Below, piece after piece: positions 18,071 through 26,746 of a DNA stretch of 64,000 nt. Origin of the DNA: a bacterium (GTDB lineage Bacteria > Sysuimicrobiota > Sysuimicrobiia > Sysuimicrobiales > Thermofontiviventaceae); contig JAUQQG010000117.1 in the NCBI GenBank assembly GCA_030550015.1, positions 1 through 64,000 on the forward strand, written 5' to 3'. Numbering within the stretch: position 1 is the first letter of the stretch; every line of letters begins with the position of its first letter. The notes beneath the pieces are model-generated. The model did no database searches. It had not been told where the DNA came from and saw only the letters and a program-made list of their open reading frames with translations. The position numbers and the translations under genes were made by a program.

Positions 18071-18113
18071 GAGGCTCCTCCCGCTGTGGAGTACCATAGG
18101 CAGGAGGAGCCTC
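18071..18113 (-). repeat. Intercistronic hairpin between binding protein and ATPase genes
   Basis: GAGGCTCCTCC (18071-18081) and GGAGGAGCCTC (18103-18113) are perfect 11-base arms with a 21-base loop. No U-run follows on the minus strand, so it is more likely an mRNA-stabilising or partial-termination structure that keeps binding-protein mRNA in excess than a full terminator. Confidence 0.6.
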
Positions 18114-18176
18114 GGACCCTCATGGAATGATCACCCTGGTGCAGGACCCAGCTGTGGGGTGGCGCCGGAACCCGCA

Positions 18177-19433
18177 TCACTTCAGGATGGTCATCCCCTC
18201 GAGATCGAAGTTGAACTTCCCAAGGAGCCATTCGTCAGAGGGCATCTGACGGGCTTTCTTCACCACCGTTCCCTTCGGGGGGATTGGGGTGTCCTTGAGC
18301 GCCAATCCCGTGCCGTTGCTCACAAAGGCGTGCTCGAAGAAGGGATCCCACTGGCCCTTCATCATCTGTTCCCTCCGCTGCGCCACGAGCTTGAGAATGG
18401 CCTCGGGGATGAGGGGTCGTGCTTTCGGGCTAATTGCATCGAGACCCACCTTATTGTTGTTCATGATGTCCACGGTCGGGACCACGGCGCCGTCCGCAAG
18501 GGTCATGGTGTCCCGCAGACCCAGGTAGAGAAGGGTCTTGGGGTTGCGGTTGCCGGCGAGATACTCCTTGATCATGTGCTCGTAGAGGACCTCCCAGCGG
18601 GTATCGAAGGAGACCGCAACGGTGTCAGTGCTCGACCAGCCGTAAAAACCGACCACGTCCATGTCCTTGCCCACGAACCAAATCTTCCGCTCTTGCGCTA
18701 CGTCCAGGGGGGAGCCAGAATCGGTCTGCTGGGTGATCACGTCCACCTTATACTGGCTCACAAGTGTCTGGGCCACCTCCCGTTCTTCGGTGGGTTTATA
18801 CCAGTCCCCCACGTATTTCACATAGACGTTAACCTTTTTGCCCAAGACCTTGGCCGCATCCTGGACACCCAGGAAGAAACCGGCTTGGCGGCGCATCACC
18901 TGGACGTTGGGGAAGGCAGAGACGATGCCGATGTTCCCGGTACGGGTCAGGGCTCCCGCGATCAGGCCTTCGAGATAGAGGGCCTGGTACTGGCGTGGGA
19001 AGAAGCGGATGAAGTTCCGCTTCCTCGTCAAGTCGCTCGCAATGACGGAGGCGAAGTAGACGTTCGGGTACTGGTCTGCAATGGTAGCCAGAGGAAGGCC
19101 GATGAACTCAGCATTCCCCACCACGATGTTGGCACCCTGGGCGATAAGCTCCTTGGCGTAGGGAACGGTTGCATCGGGCCCGACCTCCTCGCGGTAGACG
19201 TATCGCACGTTGGGATACTTCTGGGCGATGCGTTGTGCCGCACGGTGGTGGGCTCCAGACCAGGTTGTCCCCTTAATAATGCTGAAGTGCAGGATCGCCA
19301 GCGTCAGGGGCTTCTGAGGCGCAGCGGTTGCAGGGGCCCACAGCGTGGCGCCAGCAACCAGAACAAGGGCAACGAGCAGGGCAAAGGCCCGATGCAGGAT
19401 CCGCACGAACTGGGAACGATCTCGTTCGCTCAT
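18177..19433 (-). CDS. BMP family ABC transporter substrate-binding protein
   Basis: A 418-residue exported binding protein. Signal peptide: basic start, hydrophobic core ALLVALVLVAGATLWAP, likely cleavage after ATAA near residue 38; no lipobox Cys is present, unlike many BMP lipoproteins, so in a monoderm it would need another way of being retained. The mature part reads as a basic membrane protein fold (GTTWSGAHHRAAQRIAQKYP, ITQQTDSGSPLDVAQE, VGFYGWSSTDTVAVS). BMP proteins bind nucleosides and related bases. Starts 14 bases after allH stops. Confidence 0.92.
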   Translation of the reverse strand: MSERDRSQFVRILHRAFALLVALVLVAGATLWAPATAAPQKPLTLAILHFSIIKGTTWSGAHHRAAQRIAQKYPNVRYVYREEVGPDATVPYAKELIAQGANIVVGNAEFIGLPLATIADQYPNVYFASVIASDLTRKRNFIRFFPRQYQALYLEGLIAGALTRTGNIGIVSAFPNVQVMRRQAGFFLGVQDAAKVLGKKVNVYVKYVGDWYKPTEEREVAQTLVSQYKVDVITQQTDSGSPLDVAQERKIWFVGKDMDVVGFYGWSSTDTVAVSFDTRWEVLYEHMIKEYLAGNRNPKTLLYLGLRDTMTLADGAVVPTVDIMNNNKVGLDAISPKARPLIPEAILKLVAQRREQMMKGQWDPFFEHAFVSNGTGLALKDTPIPPKGTVVKKARQMPSDEWLLGKFNFDLEGMTILK

Positions 19434-19447
19434 AGCATCCCCCCTAC

Positions 19448-20416
19448 CTAAGGATTAGGTGAGCACAACACGGTGCAGTTGCTTGCGGTATTCTCCAGGG
19501 AATCTGGAAAATCCTGCGCATGTTTCCTGAGGATCGCCCCCGCAGCAAGGAGGAAGCCCGCGAGCATGTCGGCACCAGAGGTCTCTCCATAGGCCATTAC
19601 CTTTCGAACGGCCGGGGTAATGGCTGTAGGGTCGCCTCTAAGGGTCACGTCGAGCAAGCGATGCCAAGCTTCGCTGGCCTCGCCCTCCCTTGCCGCTGCA
19701 AGATATGCCGCGCTGATCCGGTGGGTCTGGGAGGGGCCTATGCTGGTGATGGCCTCGCGAAGGGTTTCATGGCTTTCTCTAGGGAGGACTGCAAGCGCGA
19801 GGAGGACCCCAGCGAGGACATCGTCGCCTGAGGGGGTGAGTCCTGGGCCAAGGCCTGCAAGCCCTTTTGCTGCTCTTGCAGCGAGGGCAGGGGAATCCCT
19901 CTCCAGTGCTTCCTGGAGCATCCTCATCGCTTCCCGGGCCCTGACCAGCATAGGGCTGAACGCACCCCCGGCTTCCCTGGTATCTTCGAGGATCCTCGCA
20001 AGGCTCTCTGTGGGTGCCTCTGTAGCGAGGGTCGCTCGCACGGCAGCGAGGCCCTGGAGGAGGCGCTGGGGCACGAAGCTGTTCCAGGGCGTGTAGCGTG
20101 CTTCCCAGATCGTCGCTTTGTCCCATGCGATCGTGAGATCGGAGCCGAAATGGATCGTTTCCCTCGTCACGACGAGGGGGGTACCTGGGGTGAGATGGCG
20201 AAAGACGGCGGGATCCGCGACCACAACGTTGAGCGGACCATTGCCCAATTCTACGGACACGAAGGCAACGATCTGGCCGCTAAGCTCTGCGTAGCAACTC
20301 CGGGAGAAGCTGGCGATCACCGTCCCACGGTGGGAGAGCTGGAGAATGCCGTGGGCCCGCCGGCTGAGGGAAAGGGCATGGAGGAGCGTGCTGGGGGGAA
20401 GGGTGTTATGCTCCAT
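19448..20416 (-). CDS. allH: DUF2877/AllH subunit of oxamate-type carbamoyltransferase
   Basis: A 322-residue DUF2877 protein (YlbF/AllH). The defining motif LGPGLTPSGDD is at about residue 182. In E. coli it completes the AllFGH oxamic transcarbamylase; here it is split from fdrA-allG and lies between the molybdenum hydroxylase and the importer on the opposite strand, tying the two operons to one pathway. ATG 20416 overlaps the preceding gene by 11 bases; the open frame extends to 20521 but that part lies inside the small-subunit gene and lacks homology. Confidence 0.88.
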   Translation of the reverse strand: MEHNTLPPSTLLHALSLSRRAHGILQLSHRGTVIASFSRSCYAELSGQIVAFVSVELGNGPLNVVVADPAVFRHLTPGTPLVVTRETIHFGSDLTIAWDKATIWEARYTPWNSFVPQRLLQGLAAVRATLATEAPTESLARILEDTREAGGAFSPMLVRAREAMRMLQEALERDSPALAARAAKGLAGLGPGLTPSGDDVLAGVLLALAVLPRESHETLREAITSIGPSQTHRISAAYLAAAREGEASEAWHRLLDVTLRGDPTAITPAVRKVMAYGETSGADMLAGFLLAAGAILRKHAQDFPDSLENTASNCTVLCSPNP

Positions 20417-20978
20417 ATCCAGAACGTAAGCGCTGCGCAGCGTCCCGGACGGCGTCGATGATCCCCTGGTACCCTGTACAGCGGCAGAGGTTTCCGGCGA
20501 GGACCTCGCGGATCTGTTCATCGCTGGGCTCTGGGTTCTCTCGCAGGAAGGCGAGGGTGCTCATGAGGAACCCAGGGGTACAGAACCCGCATTGCAGGGC
20601 GTGGTGGTCCCGGAATGCTTCTTGGAGAGGATGGAGGCGCTCCGGTGTTCCAAGCCCCTCTACGGTCGTGATCTCAGCCCCATCAGCCTGGACGGCGAAG
20701 AGGAGACAGCTGCGCACGGCCTGGCCATCGAGGAGGATGGTGCAGGCTCCACAGACCCCATGTTCACAGCCGACGTGGGTGCCCGTCAGCCCGAGTTCGT
20801 GTCGGAGGAAGTCCACCAGGGTCATACGGACATCTACGGTGGAGGTATACTCCACCCCGTTCACCCGCAGCCTGATCTCCTTGCGCGTCCACAAGGGGGG
20901 AAGGGAGACCTTAGCTTGCTTGGACCTTCTGGCCTGCGGGGTTCTCCGCGATGCATTTGTCTGGGCTCTCCTCTTCAT
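20406..20978 (-). CDS. Molybdenum hydroxylase small subunit, two [2Fe-2S] clusters (CoxS-like)
   Basis: A 190-residue electron-transfer subunit of the xanthine oxidase family. Plant-type cluster: CEHGVCGACTILLDG plus the later RSC; second cluster: CGFC and CRC in LAGNLCRCTGYQG. Passes electrons from the Mo site to FAD. A basic N-terminal extension of about 30 residues precedes the domain, so the true start may be internal; ATG 20978 overlaps the FAD-subunit stop. Gene order large, medium, small differs from the M-S-L order of true CO dehydrogenase. Confidence 0.95.
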   Translation of the reverse strand: MKRRAQTNASRRTPQARRSKQAKVSLPPLWTRKEIRLRVNGVEYTSTVDVRMTLVDFLRHELGLTGTHVGCEHGVCGACTILLDGQAVRSCLLFAVQADGAEITTVEGLGTPERLHPLQEAFRDHHALQCGFCTPGFLMSTLAFLRENPEPSDEQIREVLAGNLCRCTGYQGIIDAVRDAAQRLRSGYGA

Positions 20979-21850
20979 GCTCCCTCCCTCTGTTTGAACC
21001 TTTCCGCAGCTAGGCGAAGGGCACGCCCGGCGAGGATGCCCGCGACTTCCTTGCGGTAGGTTGCTGAGGCATGGATGTCGCTGTGGGGATCCAGGCGAGC
21101 GGCCACGATGCGCGCGATTTCCCCAAGCGTGGAATCGTCAAGGGGCCTCCCGGTAGCCGCTTCTTCGGCTTCGGGGAGCCGTACCGGCACAGGGCCCACG
21201 CCTGTGAACCCCAAGCGGGCTTCCGTGCATCGTTCCCCATCCATCTGGACCATCGCCGCCACCCCGACGAGCGCATAGTCCCCATGCCGCCGGGCAACTT
21301 CAAGGAATGCCGTCCCGTATGTCCGGTGAACGGGGAAGCGAACCTCGACCAGCAGCTCCTCGGGTGCGAGGGCCGTCTGCAGGAAGGAGACGAAGAACTC
21401 CTCAGGACGGAGGACACGCGTCCCTTCGAGCCCTCGAACAACGAGCTGCGCTCCCAGGACAAGGGTAACGACAGGGAGCTCCGCAGCAGGGTCTGCGTGC
21501 GCGAGGCTCCCGCCTACCGTCCCCCGGTTACGGATCTGGGGATGGCCGATGTACCGGACTGCTTCGGCAAGGAGAGGAAGTTTCTCCCGCACGAGGCTGG
21601 AGAGCTCGACAGCTCGCTGGCGGGTCATCGCCCCGATGGAAACCGTCGCGTCCTCGTCATGGATGTAGGAGAGTTCGCGCACGCGATTCAGGTCGATGAG
21701 GACCGAGGGGCGCGCCAGGCGCATGTTGAGCAAAGGGACGAGGCTCTGGCCGCCGGCCAGGGGTTTTCCCTCCTCCCTGAAGGTGTGCAGGAGGACAAGG
21801 GATTCCTCAACGGTCTCAGGTGCGGTGTACTGGAAGGGAGCTGGTTTCAT
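20975..21850 (-). CDS. Molybdenum hydroxylase FAD subunit (CoxM-like)
   Basis: A 291-residue FAD-binding subunit. Both flavin motifs are present: AGGQSLVPLLNMR near residue 32 and TVGGSLAHADPAAE near 108. ATG 21850 overlaps the large-subunit stop (ATGA), which fixes the start. Receives electrons from the [2Fe-2S] subunit and hands them to NAD or another acceptor. Confidence 0.95.
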   Translation of the reverse strand: MKPAPFQYTAPETVEESLVLLHTFREEGKPLAGGQSLVPLLNMRLARPSVLIDLNRVRELSYIHDEDATVSIGAMTRQRAVELSSLVREKLPLLAEAVRYIGHPQIRNRGTVGGSLAHADPAAELPVVTLVLGAQLVVRGLEGTRVLRPEEFFVSFLQTALAPEELLVEVRFPVHRTYGTAFLEVARRHGDYALVGVAAMVQMDGERCTEARLGFTGVGPVPVRLPEAEEAATGRPLDDSTLGEIARIVAARLDPHSDIHASATYRKEVAGILAGRALRLAAERFKQREGA

Positions 21851-24237
21851 CGCGGAGATTTCGCCTCCTTGCTCCTCTCTCGTGCCGTCCGGATGATCTC
21901 CAGGAGCCGGTTTGGGCTCAGGGGCATCTCGGTGATCCGCACGCTGAACTCGGCAAGGGCGTCGTCGATCGCCGAGGCAAACACCGCCGGAACAGGGATG
22001 GTACCCGCCTCCCCCGCTCCCTTCACCCCGAGGGGGTTGAGGGGGGAAGGAGTCTCCACGTGGGCGATCTCGACCTCGGGGACCTCCATCGCTGTAGGGA
22101 GCAGGTAGTCCATGAACGTGCGCGTGAGAAGCTGCCCGTTTTCGTCGTAGACGAGCTTCTCGTAGAAGGCGTTGCCGATGCCCTGGGCGACCCCGCCCCG
22201 GATTTGCCCATCCAGGATCATGGGGTTGATGATGCGACCGCAATCGTGCACGACGACATACTTGAGGATGTTGATCATCCCGGTGTGGATATCCACCTCA
22301 AGGATAGCCGCGTGGACACCGTTGGAGAACGTCCCTCGGGGCGGGGCGAAGTACCGGGTTGCCTCTAGCCCTGGTTGCTCCCACTCCTCAGGGATGGTTC
22401 CGCGGAGGGGGTTGGCGGCTACGGCGATCTCGCCGAGAGAGAGGGACCTTCCAGGCACGCCGCGGACGAACACACGGCCATCCCGCAGTTCCAGGTCCTC
22501 GACGCGGGCCTCCAGCAGAGTAGCGGCGACGCGCAGGGCCTTCTCTCGGACGGCCTGCGCGGCAAGTGCGACCGCGTTGCCGGCAACCACGGCGGCTCGG
22601 CTGGCAAAGGTTCCAGTCCCCCAGCTGAATGCCCCGCTGTCTCCCGTGGTGATGGTGACATCCTCTACTGGCACGCTGAGGATGTCGGCGATGATCTGAG
22701 CGAAGGAGGTGAAGTGTCCCTGCCCCTGAGTGCCCACGCTAGTCGCTGCGTACACCTTCCCAGAGGGTTCCACCGTCACCCGGCACCCCTCGTACGGGCC
22801 GATCCCGGAGCCTTCCACGTAGCAGGCCAGGCCAAGCCCAACATACCTCCCCTCGCGCCGGTAGCGTTCACGCTCAGAGGGCCAACGATCGTATCCGATC
22901 ATCTCCAGGGCCTTTTCCAAGCACGCCGGGTAATTCCCGCTATCGTAGATCAGTGGTGCATTGTCCTGATAGATCAGGCCGACGTCGTAGGGGAACTCGT
23001 CTGGCTGGATGAAGTTCCTGCGGCGGACTTCTGCCCGATCCAGGTTCAGCTCTCTGGCGACCCGGTCCATCAACCGCTCCATCACGAACACTCCGTGGGG
23101 CCTTCCAGCACCACGGTATGGGCTCACAATGGTCTTATTCGTGAACACCGCACGGAACTCGCAGTGGTAGTTGGGAATCTTGTAGGGTCCTGGAAGAGTC
23201 GTGCTGGCCACGATGGGGACGATGAGGCCATAAGGGATGTAGGCACCGGCGTCATAAAGGAAGACGGTCTTGACGCCCAGGATGCGTCCCTCCTTGTCCA
23301 CGGCGATGGATGCTTCATGGATTTGCTCGCGCTCCTGGTTCATGGCCACGAAGTTCTCCAGGCGATCCTCGATCCACTTCACCGGCCGCTCCAGTTGCAT
23401 TGCCGCGAATGGGACCACAACCTCCTCAGGGTAGAACATCATGATCTTTGGTCCAAAGCCACCCCCGATATCCGGTGCAATCACCCGCACGCTCGACTGG
23501 GGGAGCCCGAAGAGCCTGGCAAGCCCATTGCGGATGGGGATCGGCGCCTGGGTGGAGTCCCACACTGTGAGCTGGCGCATCTTAGGCTCCCACTGGGCCA
23601 CAACGCCGCGACACTCCATAGGTGCAGCAGTACCACGATCGATCACGAACCGCTCGGTAAAGACATATGCTGCCTTCGCGAAGGCCTCCTCCACGTTCCC
23701 GACCCGCTGGGTGTAGTGTGCGCAGACATTCGTCCCGGCATCCTCGTGCACGAGAGGGGCATCGGGCTGGATCGCTTGCTCGAGATCCACCACGGGCGGG
23801 AGGGGATCGTATTCCACCTCGATGAGCTCGAGAGCATCCTCGGCGACATAGCGATTCTCGGCAATCACAACAGCAATAGGCTCGCCGACGTGGCGGACCT
23901 TATCAGGCGCGAGCGCGTACTGGGTCTTGTGGTGGATAAGGGCAGGGTGGGGAATCAGCTTAGGGAGTGGCTCCTGTAACGCAGGGGGAAGGTCGGCATG
24001 GGTGTACACTGCGACAACCCCTGGGAGAGCTCGCGCCTTCTCCGTTCGGATCGAGAGGATGCGAGCATGTGCGAATGGGCTGCGCAAGAAGGCAGCGTGC
24101 AGGAGGCCAGGGGGTCGGATATCATCGACGAAGGTCCCACGGCCTGTGAGGAGGCGGGGGTCTTCGTTCCGTTTGATGGGTTCACCAAAGTACCTCGTCA
24201 CCATACTCTCACGACTCTCCCCGGGACGTTCGTTCAT
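21847..24237 (-). CDS. Molybdenum hydroxylase large subunit (CoxL-like, form II)
   Basis: A 796-residue Mo-pterin catalytic subunit. The active-site loop reads SPYRGAGRP, the form II type (AYRGAGR), not the Cys-bearing AYRCSFR loop of genuine CO dehydrogenase. The general-base Glu is in VKGAGEAG near residue 742, and GGGFGPK near 270 is conserved. So this is a hydroxylase for an aromatic or N-heterocyclic compound, not a CO oxidiser. ATG 24237 is used; ATG 24204 also has a purine-rich leader. Starts 38 bases after the amidase stop; followed by overlapping M and S subunits. Confidence 0.93.
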   Translation of the reverse strand: MNERPGESRESMVTRYFGEPIKRNEDPRLLTGRGTFVDDIRPPGLLHAAFLRSPFAHARILSIRTEKARALPGVVAVYTHADLPPALQEPLPKLIPHPALIHHKTQYALAPDKVRHVGEPIAVVIAENRYVAEDALELIEVEYDPLPPVVDLEQAIQPDAPLVHEDAGTNVCAHYTQRVGNVEEAFAKAAYVFTERFVIDRGTAAPMECRGVVAQWEPKMRQLTVWDSTQAPIPIRNGLARLFGLPQSSVRVIAPDIGGGFGPKIMMFYPEEVVVPFAAMQLERPVKWIEDRLENFVAMNQEREQIHEASIAVDKEGRILGVKTVFLYDAGAYIPYGLIVPIVASTTLPGPYKIPNYHCEFRAVFTNKTIVSPYRGAGRPHGVFVMERLMDRVARELNLDRAEVRRRNFIQPDEFPYDVGLIYQDNAPLIYDSGNYPACLEKALEMIGYDRWPSERERYRREGRYVGLGLACYVEGSGIGPYEGCRVTVEPSGKVYAATSVGTQGQGHFTSFAQIIADILSVPVEDVTITTGDSGAFSWGTGTFASRAAVVAGNAVALAAQAVREKALRVAATLLEARVEDLELRDGRVFVRGVPGRSLSLGEIAVAANPLRGTIPEEWEQPGLEATRYFAPPRGTFSNGVHAAILEVDIHTGMINILKYVVVHDCGRIINPMILDGQIRGGVAQGIGNAFYEKLVYDENGQLLTRTFMDYLLPTAMEVPEVEIAHVETPSPLNPLGVKGAGEAGTIPVPAVFASAIDDALAEFSVRITEMPLSPNRLLEIIRTARERSKEAKSPR

Positions 24238-24275
24238 TCAGGTATCCTGCTCCTGCGTGTTTAGCCATGGTGCGT

Positions 24276-25646
24276 TCACCGTTTGAGATTCTCCTCAGGA
24301 GGCCGGAGTTCCCGCCATGGGTTGACCCGCTCGTACGCAGCTGCAGCTCGGAGGAGGGTGACCTCGTCCAGGGGACGGGCGACGAGCTGGATGCCGAGGG
24401 GGAGGCCACTGGGCGAGAGGCCAGCTGGGACCGTCATCGCCGGGAAGCCAAGAAAGGTAAATGGGAGGTTGAAGATCGGATCCCCGGTGGACGCGAGTCC
24501 TTCCGGTGCAGGTCCCGGGGTCGTAGGCGTCACCAAGAGGTCGACCTCCGCGAAGAGCCCCTTCATGGCCTGGATGCATGCAGTGCGAGTCTCACGAGCT
24601 CGGAGATAGGAGACTGCAGGAATCCGGAGGCCCTCCTCGATCATCGCGCGGATCTTGGGGCCATACTCGTCGGAGCGGTCCCGGAACCACCTCTGGTGGA
24701 AGGCTGCTGCCTCGGCGTACATGATGGTCCGGTGGGCCTCTAGGCAATCGTCAAACTCAGGGGGGAGGTGGATCTCACGCACCTCCATCCCCGCTTCCTC
24801 AAGGAGCGGGAGGGCACGGCGGTAAGCGCTCACCATCTCCGGGGTGGATCGCTCAAGGAAGAACCGGTCTGGAACCCCTACACGCAGACCAGAGGCAGGC
24901 CTCTCGCACGCTGAAACGCATCCTTCCAGCGTCTCCTCAAGGCAGGTCGTATCGTAGCCATCAGGGCCAGCTGTGGCCTCCAGGAGGATTGCGACATCCT
25001 GAACGGTTCTCCCCATGGGGCCTGGGTGGTCAAGAGTCCAGCTCACAGGAACCACTCCGTGCCGGCTGATCCTTCCATACGAGGGTTTGAGACCAACGAT
25101 GCCGCAGAAGGCAGCTGGGCGAAGGATCGAGCCTGCCGTCTGGGTTCCAAAAGCACCTGGGCACATGCGCGCGGCCACGGCCGCCGCCGACCCGCTACTC
25201 GAACCCCCAGGAGTATGGCGAAGGTTCCAAGGATTACGGGTCGGGCCAGGGTCAAAGGTGGCGAATTCAGTCGTGACAGTTTTCCCGAGGATAATCGCCC
25301 CTTTGGACTTCAGCCGGGCGACGACGGTAGCATCAAAAGCGGGAAGAAATCCTGCAAGGATGCGAGAGCCAGCGGAAGTTTCCCATCCTGCTGTATAGAA
25401 GATGTCCTTCACGCCGATGGGCACGCCATGCAAAGGGCCCAGGGGCCCCTCGCGGGCAAGACGGCGGTCCAGCTCCTCGGCCTCGACCAAGGCCTCTTCG
25501 GGTCGCAGACGTGCCCATGCCTGGATCTGCGGCTCAAGCCTCTCGATCCTGTCCAGCAACGAGCGGACGAGATCCCGGGAGGAGAGTTGCCGCGAAGCAA
25601 TGGCCTTTGCCGCCTCGTGAAGGGACAGGTCCCATGGATCACGCAT
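24276..25646 (-). CDS. Amidase signature family hydrolase
   Basis: A 456-residue amidase. The Ser-cisSer-Lys triad is visible: Lys in PIGVKD near residue 75, cis-Ser in GGSSSGSAAA near 150 and nucleophile Ser in TQTAGSI near 175. Family members hydrolyse amides, carbamates or ureido bonds. ATG 25646 follows GGAGAGGAAGCCG; ATG 25682 is a weaker option. First gene of the minus-strand operon, so the promoter should lie in 25650-25860. Context suggests it hydrolyses a ring-opened amide or an allophanate-like intermediate. Confidence 0.92.
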   Translation of the reverse strand: MRDPWDLSLHEAAKAIASRQLSSRDLVRSLLDRIERLEPQIQAWARLRPEEALVEAEELDRRLAREGPLGPLHGVPIGVKDIFYTAGWETSAGSRILAGFLPAFDATVVARLKSKGAIILGKTVTTEFATFDPGPTRNPWNLRHTPGGSSSGSAAAVAARMCPGAFGTQTAGSILRPAAFCGIVGLKPSYGRISRHGVVPVSWTLDHPGPMGRTVQDVAILLEATAGPDGYDTTCLEETLEGCVSACERPASGLRVGVPDRFFLERSTPEMVSAYRRALPLLEEAGMEVREIHLPPEFDDCLEAHRTIMYAEAAAFHQRWFRDRSDEYGPKIRAMIEEGLRIPAVSYLRARETRTACIQAMKGLFAEVDLLVTPTTPGPAPEGLASTGDPIFNLPFTFLGFPAMTVPAGLSPSGLPLGIQLVARPLDEVTLLRAAAAYERVNPWRELRPPEENLKR

Positions 25647-25867
25647 CGGCTTCCTCTCCGATCGTTTGATGGATCTATTCATTCCCCATCGAGATCCCTG
25701 TTTCCTCTTCACCCCTCCCACAAGATCGTCTCCTTCGAACTTCCTAGGTCTCTCAAGTTGAAGCCCGATGTTTACTCCCGTACACACCTGAGGTACGAAT
25801 CGATTCTCTGCTCGATTCCATTGTGTGTGTTGGGATCCTACCATAAGGAGGGTGGAGGTGGAGAGAG

Positions 25868-26098
25868 ATGCAATGGGTGCGCAGGATCGCTCAGGAGCTA
25901 GGAGCAATGGGTGGCGCGTTCGCACGGATCCCGGAGTACACAGAGACGGCGGAGCGTCTGTACCTCCTGCTCCGCAACCGCACCGCGATCTCTCGGGACG
26001 GTTCGATCGTCTCTCCCCTTCTGGGAGCACATAGGCAAACGCCAGACGAGACTGGCTTCGAGGTGTTCCCCATCCCCTCCCTTTCCCGATCGCGCTGA
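25868..26098 (+). CDS. Hypothetical short ORF upstream of thiW
   Basis: A 76-residue open frame with a purine-rich leader (AAGGAGGGTGGAGGTGGAG) before ATG. The first 45 residues are plausible helix (IAQELGAMGGAFARI, TAERLYLLLRN); the rest is low-complexity. I recognise no family. It may be a small gene or leader region of thiW. If not real, 25647-26234 is a divergent regulatory region without genes. Confidence 0.3.
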   Translation: MQWVRRIAQELGAMGGAFARIPEYTETAERLYLLLRNRTAISRDGSIVSPLLGAHRQTPDETGFEVFPIPSLSRSR

Positions 26099-26174
26099 TT
26101 CTTCACCAACGCCTCAGGGAAACCTGGGAAGCACCCTGCGTGCAGGAAGTCTTCCCTGCCACACAGAAGAACAC

Positions 26175-26193
26175 GAGGGAACCTTGTTCCCTC
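26175..26193 (+). repeat. Hairpin in the thiW leader
   Basis: GAGGGAAC (26175-26182) and GTTCCCTC (26186-26193) form a perfect 8-bp stem with a CTT loop, 42 bases before the thiW start. No U-run follows. The THI-box conserved core (CTGAGA and CTGATC elements) is not present around it. Confidence 0.4.
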
Positions 26194-26234
26194 AAGAACG
26201 GGAGCGTACACAGCACTCGCGCCATGAGGTGACC

Positions 26235-26741
26235 ATGACACCGGTTCGAAGACTCGTTCTGTCAGCGTTGTTTGCAGCAGTGCCGGTGATCCTTTCGTTC
26301 GTGCCTGGTTCGATCCCGGTAGCCGGGGCGAAGTTGCTGCCCTGGCAGCACATGACGAATGTCATCGCAGGGGTTGTAGTAGGTCCGTGGTATGCGGCGC
26401 TGGCGGCGACGGCCGCGGCAATTCTCCGGAATGTGTTGGGGGTAGGGACGCTGCTCGCCTTTCCTGGAGGGATCCCCGGGGCAATTGTCGTTGGGCTGGC
26501 CTACCGGATCTGGCGGAGTGAATGGGTCGGACTCCTGGAGCCCGTTGGGACCGGCCCCATTGGGGCAACGGTTGGATCGCTCTTGGTCGCCCCGGCGCTC
26601 ATGGGTACGGCGATCCCGCTGGGGACCCTCCTTCCTCTCTTCCTGGCCAGCAGCGTCCCCGGCTCGCTCTTCGGCGTGGTGGTCCTGAAGGCATTGGCCC
26701 GCCTTGGTTTCAGTCCTGCTCGCCTCCCTGGAGGGTCCTGA
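26235..26741 (+). CDS. thiW: ThiW, hydroxyethylthiazole-uptake S component
   Basis: A 168-residue membrane protein with five to six hydrophobic segments, matching ThiW, the substrate-binding S component of an ECF-type importer for the thiazole moiety of thiamin. Conserved stretches: AKLLPWQHMTNVIAGVVVGP and FPGGIPGAIVVGL. The start follows AGGTGACC. Followed at 5 bases by thiM, which phosphorylates the imported thiazole. The ECF energising module would be elsewhere. Confidence 0.9.
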   Translation: MTPVRRLVLSALFAAVPVILSFVPGSIPVAGAKLLPWQHMTNVIAGVVVGPWYAALAATAAAILRNVLGVGTLLAFPGGIPGAIVVGLAYRIWRSEWVGLLEPVGTGPIGATVGSLLVAPALMGTAIPLGTLLPLFLASSVPGSLFGVVVLKALARLGFSPARLPGGS

Positions 26742-26746
26742 AGGAC

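Noticed and set aside
18159-19451. 430-codon open frame on plus, antisense to the BMP binding protein
   Set aside because: Same reason: complements a certain gene, no homology, no Shine-Dalgarno.
22375-23979. 534-codon open frame on plus, antisense to the CoxL-like gene
   Set aside because: It is a shadow of a GC-rich gene with clear homology on the other strand; its own product is His/Asp-rich without any family pattern or ribosome site.
20406-24237. Aerobic carbon monoxide dehydrogenase (coxMSL)
   Set aside because: The active-site loop lacks the Cys and the gene order is L-M-S; annotated as a form II molybdenum hydroxylase instead.
25650-26234. TPP riboswitch before thiW
   Set aside because: No THI-box core elements could be found by eye on the plus strand.
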